DNA of 64,000 bases from Ottowia testudinis (GCF_017498525.1 NZ_CP071796.1:3410001-3474000); one strand, 5' to 3'; counted from the stretch's first letter, positions 18,143 to 26,942 are shown. Translations and numbers: made by a program. Notes: generated by a model not told the origin, from the letters alone.

Positions 18143-18174
18143 GGGCCGTGGCCTGTGAATTTTCGGCCAGAATG

Positions 18175-18204
18175 AAAAAAGAGCGCCGCGCGGCGCTCTT
18201 TTTT
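18175..18204. terminator. Bidirectional terminator
   Basis: Six A, GAGCGCCGC/GCGGCGCTC stem, six T: a perfect palindrome that can stop transcription from both the DUF2909 gene (+) and subunit III (-). Confidence 0.95.
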
Positions 18205-18223
18205 CGCCCGGCGTGCTGCCGGT

Positions 18224-19111
18224 CTACATCCAGTACACCAGGATATACAGACCCAGCCACACCACATCGACGAAGTGCCAGTACCACGCCGCGCCCTCGA
18301 AGCCAAAGTGTTGCTCGGGTGTGAAGTGTCCCTTCATCAGGCGCAACGTGATGAACAGCAGCATCAGCATGCCGACCAGCACATGGAAACCGTGGAAGCC
18401 GGTCAGCATGTAAAAGGTGGAGCCGTACACGCCCGAACTGAGCTTGAGGTTGAGATCGCTGTAAGCGTGCGCGTACTCATAGCCCTGAACGCACAGGAAC
18501 GTGGCGCCCAGGATCACCGTGATCCACATGAACGCAATGCAGCGGCTGCGGTGGTTGGCCAGCAGCGCATGGTGTGCAATCGTGAGCGTGACGCCAGAGG
18601 TCAACAGCAGCGCGGTGTTGATGGTCGGCAGCCAGAACGGACCCATGGTCTGGAACGGCTCGACGATTCCGGCGGGCGAGCCCGTCGCACCTGCGGCCAG
18701 GCTGGGCCACACCGCCTTGAAATCGGGCCACAGCAGCGCGTTCTCCAGGCTGCCCAGCGCCGGCACCGAGTGCGTGCGCGCCCACCACAGCGCGGTGAAG
18801 AAGGCGCCGAAGAACATCACCTCGGAGAAGATGAACCAGCTCATGCTCCACCGATACGAGAGATCGATCTTGCGGCTGTAAAGCCCCCCCTCGCTTTCAC
18901 GCACGGCGTCGCTGAACCATTGGAACAGCACGAAAAGCCACCAGGCCAACCCCAGGAAGAACACGTACGGCGCCCAGCCGGTGCTGTTCACCCAAAGACC
19001 GGCACCCAAGATCATCAAGAACAGGCCCACGGCGGCCATGAACGGGTGCCGTGATTCGGCCGGAACGTAGTAATACGGCGTGTGACCGTGGGCGGTGCTG
19101 GACATCTTCAC
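18224..19111 (-). CDS. ctaE: Cytochrome c oxidase subunit III
   Basis: Seven-helix core subunit of the aa3 oxidase, 295 residues. Landmarks are YYYVPAESRHPFMAAVGLF, FGAFFTALWWARTH with the helix-III region, and the C-terminal FHGFHVLVGMLMLL and WYWHFVDVVWLGLYILVYWM. A Met at residue 3 is an alternative start. It is the last gene of the operon after CtaD, CtaG and the DUF2970 gene and ends at the two-way terminator. Confidence 0.97.
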   Translation of the reverse strand: MKMSSTAHGHTPYYYVPAESRHPFMAAVGLFLMILGAGLWVNSTGWAPYVFFLGLAWWLFVLFQWFSDAVRESEGGLYSRKIDLSYRWSMSWFIFSEVMFFGAFFTALWWARTHSVPALGSLENALLWPDFKAVWPSLAAGATGSPAGIVEPFQTMGPFWLPTINTALLLTSGVTLTIAHHALLANHRSRCIAFMWITVILGATFLCVQGYEYAHAYSDLNLKLSSGVYGSTFYMLTGFHGFHVLVGMLMLLFITLRLMKGHFTPEQHFGFEGAAWYWHFVDVVWLGLYILVYWM

Positions 19112-19124
19112 TTCACTCCTGTAC

Positions 19125-19160
19125 TCTCAATTTAATAGCTGCTTGCGCTTTACGGGCCTG
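19125..19160 (-). repeat. Dispersed palindromic repeat, copy R7 (half copy)
   Basis: CAATTTAATAGCTGCTTGCG followed by CTTTACGGG: only the AT-rich head and first arm are kept. It lies in the gap between the DUF2970 and subunit III genes. Confidence 0.7.
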
Positions 19161-19196
19161 TCACAAACACTGATTTTGTTGGTATTTTCTACCCAA

Positions 19197-19445
19197 TCAA
19201 CCCGCAGCCGCGCCGGACACGACCCAGTTGACGACGACCAGCAACAGCATCACCAGCATGACCACGCCAATGATGCCCGCCAGGATCACATGGAACGGGT
19301 TGACCTGCGCCAGATCGCGCTGATATTCGCTGTTTCGGCGCACGCCAAAAAAGCCCCACGCCACCATGCGCAACGAGCGCCAGAACGAAGTCTTGGCTCT
19401 CGGATGCCCAGCAGCCGAGGGCGTCTCGCGCGGCGGTGTGCTCAT
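19197..19445 (-). CDS. Small membrane protein, DUF2970 type
   Basis: An 82-residue protein with a basic N-terminus and one C-terminal membrane helix (FHVILAGIIGVVMLVMLLLVV). The motif RSLRMVAWGFFGVRRNSEYQ before it is typical of DUF2970 proteins, which sit between CtaG and subunit III in Burkholderiales. The start overlaps the ctaG stop (ATGA), so it is coupled to ctaG. Role unknown, probably oxidase-related. Confidence 0.88.
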   Translation of the reverse strand: MSTPPRETPSAAGHPRAKTSFWRSLRMVAWGFFGVRRNSEYQRDLAQVNPFHVILAGIIGVVMLVMLLLVVVNWVVSGAAAG

Positions 19446-20059
19446 GCGTCCGCTCCCGGCCGCGCCACCGGCGCGGCATGGGCCAAAGGTGCCGCCGGCG
19501 TTTTGCCCCCCACCTCGAAGAAGGTGTAGGACAGGGTGATCGTGGTAACGTCCTTCGGAATGCGCGGGTCGATGATGAACGCCACCGGCCACTGCTTGCG
19601 CTCGCCTGGATCCAGTGTGTACTGCGTGAAGCAAAAACACTCCAGCTTGTTGAAGTGCGGCGCCGCCTGGCGCGGTGCATAGCTGGGAATGGCCTGCGCC
19701 GCCATGCGGCGGTCCTGCACGTTCTGGAACTCGTACATCACCGTGGCCAGTTCGCCCGGATGCACCTGGATCGACCGCTCAGCGGGCTTGAACTGCCACG
19801 GCCCGCGCGAGTTGGCATCGAATTCAACCGTGATCACTCGACTGCGGTCTACCTGCGTATTGCGCGCCACCGACCGCGCCGCCGCACCCGCCGCCCCGTT
19901 GCCCGGCACTTGGCGCTCAGACAGCGACAGAATATTGATGCCGGTGGCTTCACAAATGGCGCGATAAAGCGGTATCAGCGCGTAGCCAAAGGCAAACATG
20001 CCCAGCGCCACCACAGCAAGCTTGGCCACCATTTGGAGATTTTCAGTGCGCAAACGCAT
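19442..20059 (-). CDS. ctaG: Cytochrome c oxidase assembly protein CtaG/Cox11
   Basis: Copper chaperone for the CuB site of subunit I. The 205-residue protein has one N-terminal membrane anchor (MVAKLAVVALGMFAFGYALI) and a periplasmic Ig-like domain with the copper-binding CFCF motif (LECFCFTQYTL, about residue 141) plus PLYRAICEATGI after the anchor. It lies between the small assembly-protein gene and the DUF2970 gene, in the oxidase operon. Confidence 0.96.
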   Translation of the reverse strand: MRLRTENLQMVAKLAVVALGMFAFGYALIPLYRAICEATGINILSLSERQVPGNGAAGAAARSVARNTQVDRSRVITVEFDANSRGPWQFKPAERSIQVHPGELATVMYEFQNVQDRRMAAQAIPSYAPRQAAPHFNKLECFCFTQYTLDPGERKQWPVAFIIDPRIPKDVTTITLSYTFFEVGGKTPAAPLAHAAPVARPGADA

Positions 20060-20079
20060 CGCTACCGATCCCCAAAATA

Positions 20080-20196
20080 TCAGCCGCCAAAGGCCGTCAT
20101 GCGCACGATGAAGCCGACGAAAAACGCGAGCGCGATCGAACCCAGGATCAGCCCCAGGCGAACATTGCGCTTGCGTTGCTCTTCAGTGGTCATCAT
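20080..20196 (-). CDS. Cytochrome oxidase small assembly protein (38 residues)
   Basis: A short ORF, MMTTEEQRKRNVRLGLILGS then a single hydrophobic helix ending VRMTAFGG. It has a charged N-terminus and one membrane span, lies exactly between ctaD and ctaG on the same strand, and matches the small protein usually found at this place in Comamonadaceae oxidase operons. Start may be either of two adjacent ATGs. It is only 20 bp from ctaD and 20 bp from ctaG, so it is surely co-transcribed. Confidence 0.8.
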   Translation of the reverse strand: MMTTEEQRKRNVRLGLILGSIALAFFVGFIVRMTAFGG

Positions 20197-20215
20197 GCAA
20201 ACAGGCAGGTACTCG

Positions 20216-21850
20216 TCAACCGATCACGCGGGTCGCGGTGGCGTCCAGCTTGGGCGGATTCTCGAAGGTGTGGAAAGGGGCAGGCGACGGCACTTCCCAT
20301 TCGAGGCCTTCGGCACCTTCCCAGGGACGCTGGGGCGCTTTTTCGCCCTGGCCACGCATCATGGGCACCACCACGAACAAGAAGAAGTACACCTGAGCGA
20401 AGCCGAAGAAGAACGCCCCAACCGACGCGATCATGTTGAAGTCGGCGAACTGCATCGGGTAGTCGGCGTAACGGCGCGGCATGCCGGCCAGACCCAGGAA
20501 GTGCATCGGGAAGAAGGTGATGTTGAACGCGATCATCGACCACCAGAAGTGGATCTTGCCGCGCGCCTCGTTGTACATCACGCCGGTCCACTTGGGGCCC
20601 CAGTAGTAGTAACCGGCAAACATGGCGAACAACGAGCCGGCCACCAGGACGTAGTGGAAATGCGCCACGATGTAGTAGGTGTCCTGGATTTGCGTGTCGA
20701 TGGGCGCAACGGCCGGAATCAAGCCCGTGAAGCCACCGATGGTGAACACAAAAATGAAGCCGACGGCAAACAGCATCGGTGTCTCGAACGTCATCGACCC
20801 GCGCCACATGGTGGCGATCCAGTTGAAGATCTTCACCGCCGTCGGCACCGCGATCAGCATGGTGGCATACATGAAGAACAGTTGTCCGGTCACCGGCATG
20901 CCGGTGGTGAACATGTGGTGCGCCCAGACGATGAAGCTCAGGATCGCAATGGCCGAGGTGGCATACACCATCGAGGCATAGCCGAACAGCTTCTTGCGCG
21001 CGAAGGCCGGCACGACCTGGCTGATGATGCCAAATGCCGGCAAGATCATGATGTAGACCTCGGGGTGACCGAAGAACCAGAAGATGTGCTGGTACATGAT
21101 CGGATCACCGCCACCAGCGGGATTGAAGAAGGTGGTGCCGAAATGCCGATCGGTCAGCGTCATGGTGATGGCACCGGCCAGCACGGGCATGACGGCGATC
21201 AGAAGGTAGGCGGTGATGAGCCAAGTCCAGCAGAACATGGACATTTTCATCAGCGTCAGACCCGGGGCCCGCATGTTGAGAATGGTGACGATGATGTTGA
21301 TCGCCCCCATGATCGAGCTGGCGCCCATGATGTGCATGGCGAAGATGCTGGTGTCCATCGACATGCCCATCTGCAGCGTCAGCGGCGCATACAGCGTCCA
21401 GCCCGCGGCGGGCGCGCCGCCAGGCATGAAGAACGAGCCCACCAGCATGATGCCCGCCGGGATCAACAACCAGAAACTGAAGTTGTTCATGCGCGCGAAA
21501 GCCATGTCGCTGGCGCCGATCTGCAGCGGGATCATCCAGTTGGCGAAGCCCACGAAGGCCGGCATGATGGCGCCGAACACCATGATGAGGCCATGCATGG
21601 TGGTGAGCTGGTTGAACAGCTCGGGGTTCACCACTTGCAGACCAGGCTGAAACAGCTCAGCGCGGATCAACAGCGCCAGCACGCCACCCACCATGAGCAT
21701 GGTGAACGAGAACAACAGGTACAGCGTGCCGATGTCCTTATGGTTGGTGGCGAACACCCAGCGGCGCCACCCGGTGGGCGCGTGATGATGGTGATCGTCG
21801 TGCGCGTGATCGTGATGACCGGTGTGCGGGCTGGGAAGGACGGCGCTCAT
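20216..21850 (-). CDS. ctaD: Cytochrome c oxidase subunit I (aa3 type)
   Basis: Catalytic subunit holding heme a and the heme a3-CuB centre, 544 residues, twelve membrane helices. Visible landmarks: MHGLIMVFGAIMP (low-spin heme His), WFFGHPEVYIMILPAFGIIS (CuB His-Tyr region), VWAHHMFTTGMP (CuB His pair) and YYIVAHFHYVL (a3 and a His). A His-rich N-terminus (HTGHHDHAHDDHHHH) precedes the first helix. It lies between subunit II and the small assembly gene, in the usual gene order. Confidence 0.98.
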   Translation of the reverse strand: MSAVLPSPHTGHHDHAHDDHHHHAPTGWRRWVFATNHKDIGTLYLLFSFTMLMVGGVLALLIRAELFQPGLQVVNPELFNQLTTMHGLIMVFGAIMPAFVGFANWMIPLQIGASDMAFARMNNFSFWLLIPAGIMLVGSFFMPGGAPAAGWTLYAPLTLQMGMSMDTSIFAMHIMGASSIMGAINIIVTILNMRAPGLTLMKMSMFCWTWLITAYLLIAVMPVLAGAITMTLTDRHFGTTFFNPAGGGDPIMYQHIFWFFGHPEVYIMILPAFGIISQVVPAFARKKLFGYASMVYATSAIAILSFIVWAHHMFTTGMPVTGQLFFMYATMLIAVPTAVKIFNWIATMWRGSMTFETPMLFAVGFIFVFTIGGFTGLIPAVAPIDTQIQDTYYIVAHFHYVLVAGSLFAMFAGYYYWGPKWTGVMYNEARGKIHFWWSMIAFNITFFPMHFLGLAGMPRRYADYPMQFADFNMIASVGAFFFGFAQVYFFLFVVVPMMRGQGEKAPQRPWEGAEGLEWEVPSPAPFHTFENPPKLDATATRVIG

Positions 21851-21898
21851 GGAGGACTCTCCGGGAAAAACTCTGAAATCGGATGGTGCAACGATGCA

Positions 21899-23521
21899 TC
21901 AGCCCGCGGCGGCGATGTCCACGCGCCGCGCTTCGCGGTCGGCGCCCTGGGCAGCGGTGATCACTTCTGGCTTGCGCAGATCGATGCGATCGGCGGTGAT
22001 GCCGCCGGCTTGCAGTGCGTCACGCACGGCCTGCGCGCGCTTCTTGGCCAACGCGGCGTTGGCATCGGCGTTACCGGTCGAATCGACAAAACCGGACAGC
22101 GCCACCTTGACCTCGGGGTGGGCTTTCAAATAGTCCACCGCGGCCTTCAAGGTGGCGTTGGCTTGGGCATCGATCGTGCTCTGCCCCGTCGCGAAAAAAA
22201 CCTGAAACGGCATGCCGGTGGCCGGCGCCGCAGCGCTGGGCGCGGGCATGGCCGCGGGGGCCGCAACTGGAGCGGCGGCCGGCGCCGCGGAGGCAGTGGC
22301 CCCGCCCGCCGGGAACTCGCCCGCGCGTGCGGCCTTGAATTGCGCCGGCTGCACCATCGTGCCTGTCTTGTTCGTCCAGTGGTTTTTGATGTAGGTGACC
22401 ACCGCCGCCAACTCGACGTCTGACAACTGCTTCCAAGAAGGCATGGCGCCGTTGTTGAATCCTTCCAACACGCGATGCATCGCGTCAGCCGGCGCGCCGA
22501 GCACCAGGGGGCTGCCGTCCAGTGCCTTGATGGCGCCACCACCCTTGCCGCTTTCCAGATGGCAGGCGGCACAATTGGCCGCATACACCTTCTCTCCACG
22601 CGCCACCAGCTCGGGCAAAGTCCAGACCTTGTTGGGATCGTCGGCCAACGCGGCCATGCGTTTTTGCTTCTCAGCCACCCACGCGGTGTATTCCTGCTGG
22701 GGAAGCACCTTCACATGGATCGGCATGTAGGCGTGTTCCTTGCCGCACAGTTCGGCGCATTGGCCGTAGAAATCGCCCGTCTGCTCGGCACGAAACCACG
22801 TGTCGCGCACGAAACCAGGAATGGCGTCCTGCTTGACGCCAAAAGCCGGCACCATCCATGCATGGATGACGTCGTTGGCGGTGGTGATGATGCGCACCTT
22901 TTTGCCCACGGGCACCACCAGCGGATTGTCCACCCGCAGCAGGTAATCGTCGCCTGCGGGCTTCCCCTCATTGGACATGGCGCGTTGCGACGAATCCAGG
23001 GTCGACAGGAAACCAATGCCTGCACCTTCACCATTCAGGTAGTCGTAGCCCCACTTCCATTGATAGCCGGTGGCCTTGATCGTGAGGTCGGCGTTGGTGG
23101 TGTCCTTTTGCGCCACCACCACCTTGGTGGCGGGCAGCGCCATGCCAATGACGATCAGGAAAGGCACCACCGTCCACGCCACCTCCACGGCAACCGATTC
23201 ATGAAAAGTGGCCGACTTGGCGCCCTGTGACTTGCGGTGCTTCCAGATCGAATAGAACATCACCGAGAACACGGCGATGAAGATGATCGTGCAGATGATC
23301 AACATCATCCAGTGCAGCCAGCTTTGCGCCTCGGCGATCTTGGTGACGGGCGGCGGCAGGTTGAGCTGACGCACGGCGGGCCCGCCGGGCAGATCATTGA
23401 CCTGGGCCGACGCAGCGCCGGCCCACCATGCCACGCCCCAGATGGCGGCCTGCGCTGGCGCGCCGGCCAACTTGCTTGCAATGCTCTTCATCGTGCCCAC
23501 GTTGTTCACCGCCTCAACCAT
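21899..23521 (-). CDS. ctaC: Cytochrome c oxidase subunit II with fused cytochrome c and OmpA-like domains
   Basis: 540 residues. A signal/anchor region (about 1-40) is followed by two membrane helices (70-95 and 112-132) and the CuA domain with His220, Cys255, Cys259, His263 and Met266 (GQCAELCGKEHAYMP). Next comes a class I cytochrome c domain with CAACH (317-321) and likely axial Met360. After an Ala/Pro linker, residues ~438-540 form an OmpA/MotB-like peptidoglycan-binding domain (FATGQSTIDAQANATL .. KKRAQAVRDAL). Fused cytochrome c is the caa3 pattern; the OmpA tail is an unusual extra. The start may be Met11. Confidence 0.93.
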   Translation of the reverse strand: MVEAVNNVGTMKSIASKLAGAPAQAAIWGVAWWAGAASAQVNDLPGGPAVRQLNLPPPVTKIAEAQSWLHWMMLIICTIIFIAVFSVMFYSIWKHRKSQGAKSATFHESVAVEVAWTVVPFLIVIGMALPATKVVVAQKDTTNADLTIKATGYQWKWGYDYLNGEGAGIGFLSTLDSSQRAMSNEGKPAGDDYLLRVDNPLVVPVGKKVRIITTANDVIHAWMVPAFGVKQDAIPGFVRDTWFRAEQTGDFYGQCAELCGKEHAYMPIHVKVLPQQEYTAWVAEKQKRMAALADDPNKVWTLPELVARGEKVYAANCAACHLESGKGGGAIKALDGSPLVLGAPADAMHRVLEGFNNGAMPSWKQLSDVELAAVVTYIKNHWTNKTGTMVQPAQFKAARAGEFPAGGATASAAPAAAPVAAPAAMPAPSAAAPATGMPFQVFFATGQSTIDAQANATLKAAVDYLKAHPEVKVALSGFVDSTGNADANAALAKKRAQAVRDALQAGGITADRIDLRKPEVITAAQGADREARRVDIAAAG

Positions 23522-23536
23522 AGATTCACTTCCCGA

Positions 23537-24106
23537 TCAGCACAGCGTTTGCCAGCCCGTGGCTTGCAAGGCGTTGCGCATCTCCCCCGCCAACAGCGGT
23601 CGCCACTCCGGCCGCACGTGACGCCCCAAATCCACCCGTCGCCCGTGGGCCGTGACCTCGATCAGGCCTTGCCCGCTGGCAGGCGGCGCAATGCGCACAT
23701 GCGCGCAGCCGAACTCCAACCTTTCGCGCCGGCCGCCGCGCTCGCGCTCGACGATCAGGCGCCCACCCTGCAACCAGACGGTCTCGCCATCGGCCGCGTG
23801 CCGTGCATAGACCAGGAACGCCGCGCCCACCGCCAATAGCTCCAGCCCTGCAAAACCAAGCACCAGCGTGGCACCCATCATCCAGAAGCACACGCCGATG
23901 GTCAAGGACACCAAGCTCAGCCCTGCGTACAGCAGACCCAACTGGCACGGCGTGACGCTGCAGTTGCGCCGCAGATGCCAAGCCAGCGTCTGATCGCTGA
24001 CCCGAGCCCACCGATGCGCTGAAGGTTGCTGCAAGACGACTGTCTCCAGGTCGCACAGCGCAACAACGCCCCGCGCGAGTGGCGCCGAGTTTAACCGAAC
24101 CCCCAT
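23537..24106 (-). CDS. DUF2244 domain-containing membrane protein
   Basis: A 189-residue protein with two adjacent hydrophobic segments (about residues 60-100) flanked by the family pattern RRNCSVTPCQL and, after the helices, VERERGGRRERLEF. DUF2244 proteins commonly precede oxidase operons in beta-proteobacteria; function unknown. It lies 15 bp upstream of subunit II on the same strand and is probably the first gene of that transcript. Confidence 0.85.
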   Translation of the reverse strand: MGVRLNSAPLARGVVALCDLETVVLQQPSAHRWARVSDQTLAWHLRRNCSVTPCQLGLLYAGLSLVSLTIGVCFWMMGATLVLGFAGLELLAVGAAFLVYARHAADGETVWLQGGRLIVERERGGRRERLEFGCAHVRIAPPASGQGLIEVTAHGRRVDLGRHVRPEWRPLLAGEMRNALQATGWQTLC

Positions 24107-24122
24107 GCGGGTTTGATAAATC

Positions 24123-25049
24123 TCAACCTTTGGGCGAATTGTGGTTGAGGCGGCGCAAGGAAACCCTCATGTCGTCGAGCGTGATGGCGGTTTCGCTCGC
24201 CAGGGCATGGCGGGGCGGCGCTTTGACGGCGTGGCCATAAATGACCTCGAAGGTGAGCGCCAGGGCGCTGCCGCGCGCCGGCACGGCAAGCTGTTCGGCC
24301 AGCGCCGTCTGCAGGCGGGCCCGCCACGCACGGCCGCGCAGCGCGCCGAAACGCTGAAGGTGCAGGTTGCGCCCCAGCTCGCGCAGCTCCTGCAACAGCC
24401 GCTCGGGCGACTCGAAGGTGAGCGTGATGTGCTCCATGTCCATCACCGGGTCGGTGAACCCACTGGCCAACAGCAGATCGCCCCAGTCATGCAGATCGGT
24501 GAAATCGTGCGCGGGAGGTGGCCAGCCCACGCGGGCGTACAGGCCGCGCAGTTCCCGCAGCGTGTCGGGCCCGAAACACGAAAACATGACGAAGCCATCG
24601 ACCGCCAGCGCGCGGTGCCAATCGGCCAGCAGCGCCGCGGGATCGGCGCTGGTGTGCGCCAGCATGTTGGCCCACACCAACTGCACCGACGCATCGGGCG
24701 GGCGGCTTGCCTCGATGACCCGCTGCCGCGGCTTCGGTGCCCAGCGCCGCCACCACTCATTTGCTCTATTTTTTGTAGCTGCTTGCGCTTGCTGCTCAAG
24801 CGCCAGGACCCTAAAACAATCGGCATCTGGATAACGCAACGCCAACAGGCCGTGGCCGTTCGTGCCGCCTTGCACCGGCTCCCAATCGGCCCACGCGCGC
24901 ACCGGCAGGCGGATCACGTCCAGCCGCTCGGCCATGCGGCGCGCCACCTCCTCGTGGAGCCACGCCGGCGCATTGCGCGGCCGCGCCGCCCAGCGGCCGG
25001 CCGCCACCGGATCCATGCTGGGTGGTCGATGTGCAGTCGCGGATGCCAT
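24123..25049 (-). CDS. BioC-like SAM-dependent methyltransferase with repeat insertion
   Basis: 308 residues. The C-terminal two thirds are like BioC-type methyltransferases (VWANMLAHTSADPAALLADW, HRALAVDGFVMFSCFGPDT, HDFTDLHDWGDLLLASGF). The usual motif I glycine loop is not obvious: the corresponding region reads ADWEPVQGGTNGHG, so SAM binding is uncertain. Residues EQQAQAATKNRANE just after it are encoded by a copy of the dispersed repeat, an insertion near the SAM site. It may be a pimeloyl-ACP methyltransferase or a paralogue that has lost activity. Met12 is an alternative start. Confidence 0.75.
   Translation of the reverse strand: MASATAHRPPSMDPVAAGRWAARPRNAPAWLHEEVARRMAERLDVIRLPVRAWADWEPVQGGTNGHGLLALRYPDADCFRVLALEQQAQAATKNRANEWWRRWAPKPRQRVIEASRPPDASVQLVWANMLAHTSADPAALLADWHRALAVDGFVMFSCFGPDTLRELRGLYARVGWPPPAHDFTDLHDWGDLLLASGFTDPVMDMEHITLTFESPERLLQELRELGRNLHLQRFGALRGRAWRARLQTALAEQLAVPARGSALALTFEVIYGHAVKAPPRHALASETAITLDDMRVSLRRLNHNSPKG
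24762..24807 (-). repeat. Dispersed repeat copy R8, inside the methyltransferase gene
   Basis: CTCTATTTTTTGTAGCTGCT followed by TGCGCTTGCTGCTCAAGCGCCAGG, a near-complete copy in minus orientation, read in frame without a stop. Confidence 0.85.
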
Positions 25050-25105
25050 GGGCGGGCAGTATATTGAGCGCGGCCATCCCGCTGCCCGCTTCTTTCACCC
25101 GCCCC

Positions 25106-25837
25106 ATGTTCACCCGCCTGCTGCAGCACATCACCAGACCGCTGCGCGCCGGGGCCGCGGGCTGGCCTGGCCAGTGCCTCATCTGCCACGCGTGGCCGGC
25201 CAGCACCTTGTGCGAAGACTGCGTGGCCCGCTTTGCGCCCGCCCAGCCGCGCTGCACCCGTTGCGCGCTGCCCGTGCCGGCTGGCGTGCCCGTCTGCGGC
25301 GCCTGCCTGCGCCAACCGCCGCCCATGGCGCTGTGCGTGGCGGCGCTGCCGTATCGATGGCCATGGTCGACGTGCGTAGCGCGCTGGAAGTTTGCCGGCG
25401 ATGCCGGGTTGACACGCCCCTTGGCCGCGCTGCTGCGGGCCACGCCAGCGGCGCGCGCCGCGTTGGAGGGCGCCGATGCGGTGCTGCCCATGCCCATGGC
25501 CGATCAGCGTCTGGCCGAGCGTGGTTACAACCCGGCGCTGCTGCTGGCGCGCCACATGGCGCCGGCCGCCACGCGCACTGGCCTGCTGCTGCGCACACGC
25601 GACACACCGCCACAGCGCGGTCTGGCGCGCGCCGAGCGCCTGAGGAACGTGCGCGGCGCGTTCCAGGTCGATCCGCTGGCGTCCCACGCTCTCGCGGGCA
25701 GGCGTGTGGTGCTGGTCGATGACGTGATGACCACCGGCGCCAGCGTGCGCGAAGCCGCCGCCGCCCTGCGCGCCGCGGGTGCGGCGCACGTCGCGGTGGT
25801 GGTGCTGGCGCGCACGGATGAGCCGGCTCCTGCCTGA
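25106..25837 (+). CDS. ComF family phosphoribosyltransferase-like protein
   Basis: 243 residues. A zinc-finger-like N-terminus has four Cys pairs (CLICH, CEDC, CTRC, CGAC), then the ComF/PRT fold with RLAERGYNPALLLARHMA and the PRPP loop VVLVDDVMTTGASVREAA. ComF proteins are tied to DNA uptake and to recycling in many bacteria. The ATG at 25106 was chosen over an upstream ATG since the zinc finger then begins about 25 residues in. It is divergent from the methyltransferase gene. Confidence 0.9.
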   Translation: MFTRLLQHITRPLRAGAAGWPGQCLICHAWPASTLCEDCVARFAPAQPRCTRCALPVPAGVPVCGACLRQPPPMALCVAALPYRWPWSTCVARWKFAGDAGLTRPLAALLRATPAARAALEGADAVLPMPMADQRLAERGYNPALLLARHMAPAATRTGLLLRTRDTPPQRGLARAERLRNVRGAFQVDPLASHALAGRRVVLVDDVMTTGASVREAAAALRAAGAAHVAVVVLARTDEPAPA

Positions 25838-25976
25838 ATCTCCCGCGCGCGCCATGCCGGAAGGCGGCACCGGGCGGCTTAGGCCACGATGCGTCTGAAC
25901 GGCTTGCTCAGCAAACTTGCGCTTCCGCTCCGCCTTGCGAGGGTGCCTCCAAAAAAATCGGCACGCCGCCCCAACG

Positions 25977-25982
25977 CACAAT
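25977..25982 (+). promoter_or_regulatory. -10 box seven bases before ATG of trmL: likely leaderless start
   Basis: CACAAT, then 7 bases, then ATG; no ribosome-binding sequence in between. Confidence 0.4.
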
Positions 25983-25989
25983 CGCACCC

Positions 25990-26457
25990 ATGTTCCACAT
26001 CGTCCTGGTTGAGCCCGAAATTCCGCCCAACACCGGCAACGTGATCCGCCTGGCGGCCAACACGGGCTGCGCCTTGCACCTGATCGAGCCGCTGGGCTTT
26101 TCGATGGACGACAAGCAATTGCGCCGCGCCGGCCTGGACTATCACGAATACGCCAGCGTGCGCCGCCATGCCGGCTGGAGAGACTTCGTGCAGCGCGAAC
26201 AACCCGATCCAGCGCGCCTGTTCGCGCTCACCACGCAGGCCACGCGACGATTGCACGATGCCGCCTTCGCGCCGGGCGACTGGATCGTGTTCGGGGCCGA
26301 GACGCGCGGCCTGCCGCCGACGGTGCGCGCGGCCATCCCCGCCGCACAACAGTTGCGGCTGCCCATGCGCGGCGGCCAGCGCAGCCTGAATCTGTCCAAC
26401 GCGGTGGCGGTCACGGTGTTCGAAGCCTGGCGGCAAAACGGTTTTGGCGGCAGTTGA
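25990..26457 (+). CDS. trmL: tRNA (cytidine(34)-2'-O)-methyltransferase TrmL
   Basis: SPOUT-fold RNA methyltransferase that 2'-O-methylates the wobble base of leucine tRNAs. The 155-residue protein has the three knot motifs: EIPPNTGNVIRLAANTGC near the start, WIVFGAETRGLPP at about 98-110, and LPMRGGQRSLNLSNAVAVTV near the C-terminus. Length is typical for a dimeric SPOUT enzyme. It is a single gene with an apparent leaderless start. Confidence 0.95.
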   Translation: MFHIVLVEPEIPPNTGNVIRLAANTGCALHLIEPLGFSMDDKQLRRAGLDYHEYASVRRHAGWRDFVQREQPDPARLFALTTQATRRLHDAAFAPGDWIVFGAETRGLPPTVRAAIPAAQQLRLPMRGGQRSLNLSNAVAVTVFEAWRQNGFGGS

Positions 26458-26621
26458 AACACTCCAAACAGAACAATCGTGCTTTTTTCGCCCTTACCTT
26501 GCCTGGGATGGGTTGAACTTTCAGTTACAGACACTAGACTTCACTTGTAAGCTGCGTGAAAACCATCGCGGCAAGCTCGGTTCCCCCATGCGGCCACCTA
26601 GGGCCGCCAGACGCCGCCACC

Positions 26622-26942
26622 ATGATTCAAGCCCTTAGACCCCTTGCACAGGCCGCCCTCAACGTCGGCCGCCGGATGGCTGGCCCACGCACGGCGACGC
26701 TGGCCGATCTGGCCCGCATCCGGCGCGCCATGGGTGAGCAGGTGCTCGACTGCGAGTTGAAGGTGGCACGCCGGGTGCGCACGCAACTGGACTCGGCCGC
26801 CACGGTGCTCCAGCTGTGGCTGCTGCGCAGCGAGATCTACCAGGCCGTGTCCGATCAGTTCGGCCAGCATGAAGCGATGCGCCGCGTCAAGCGGTTGAAG
26901 CCCTTGTTCGAGGGCCTGCTGCCCGAGCGGCAGTTGAAATGA
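26622..26942 (+). CDS. Hypothetical small helical protein
   Basis: 106 residues, basic, with long predicted helices (LADLARIRRAMGEQVLDCELKV and following) and no signal peptide or membrane span. No family was recognised. It is a single gene between trmL and a convergent MaoC gene; codon use matches the neighbours, which supports it being real. Confidence 0.6.
   Translation: MIQALRPLAQAALNVGRRMAGPRTATLADLARIRRAMGEQVLDCELKVARRVRTQLDSAATVLQLWLLRSEIYQAVSDQFGQHEAMRRVKRLKPLFEGLLPERQLK

Noticed and set aside
19436-22423. A ~1000-codon plus-strand open frame across ctaG/ctaD/ctaC
   Set aside because: His/Arg/Gln-rich antisense translation of known oxidase genes; no family features.
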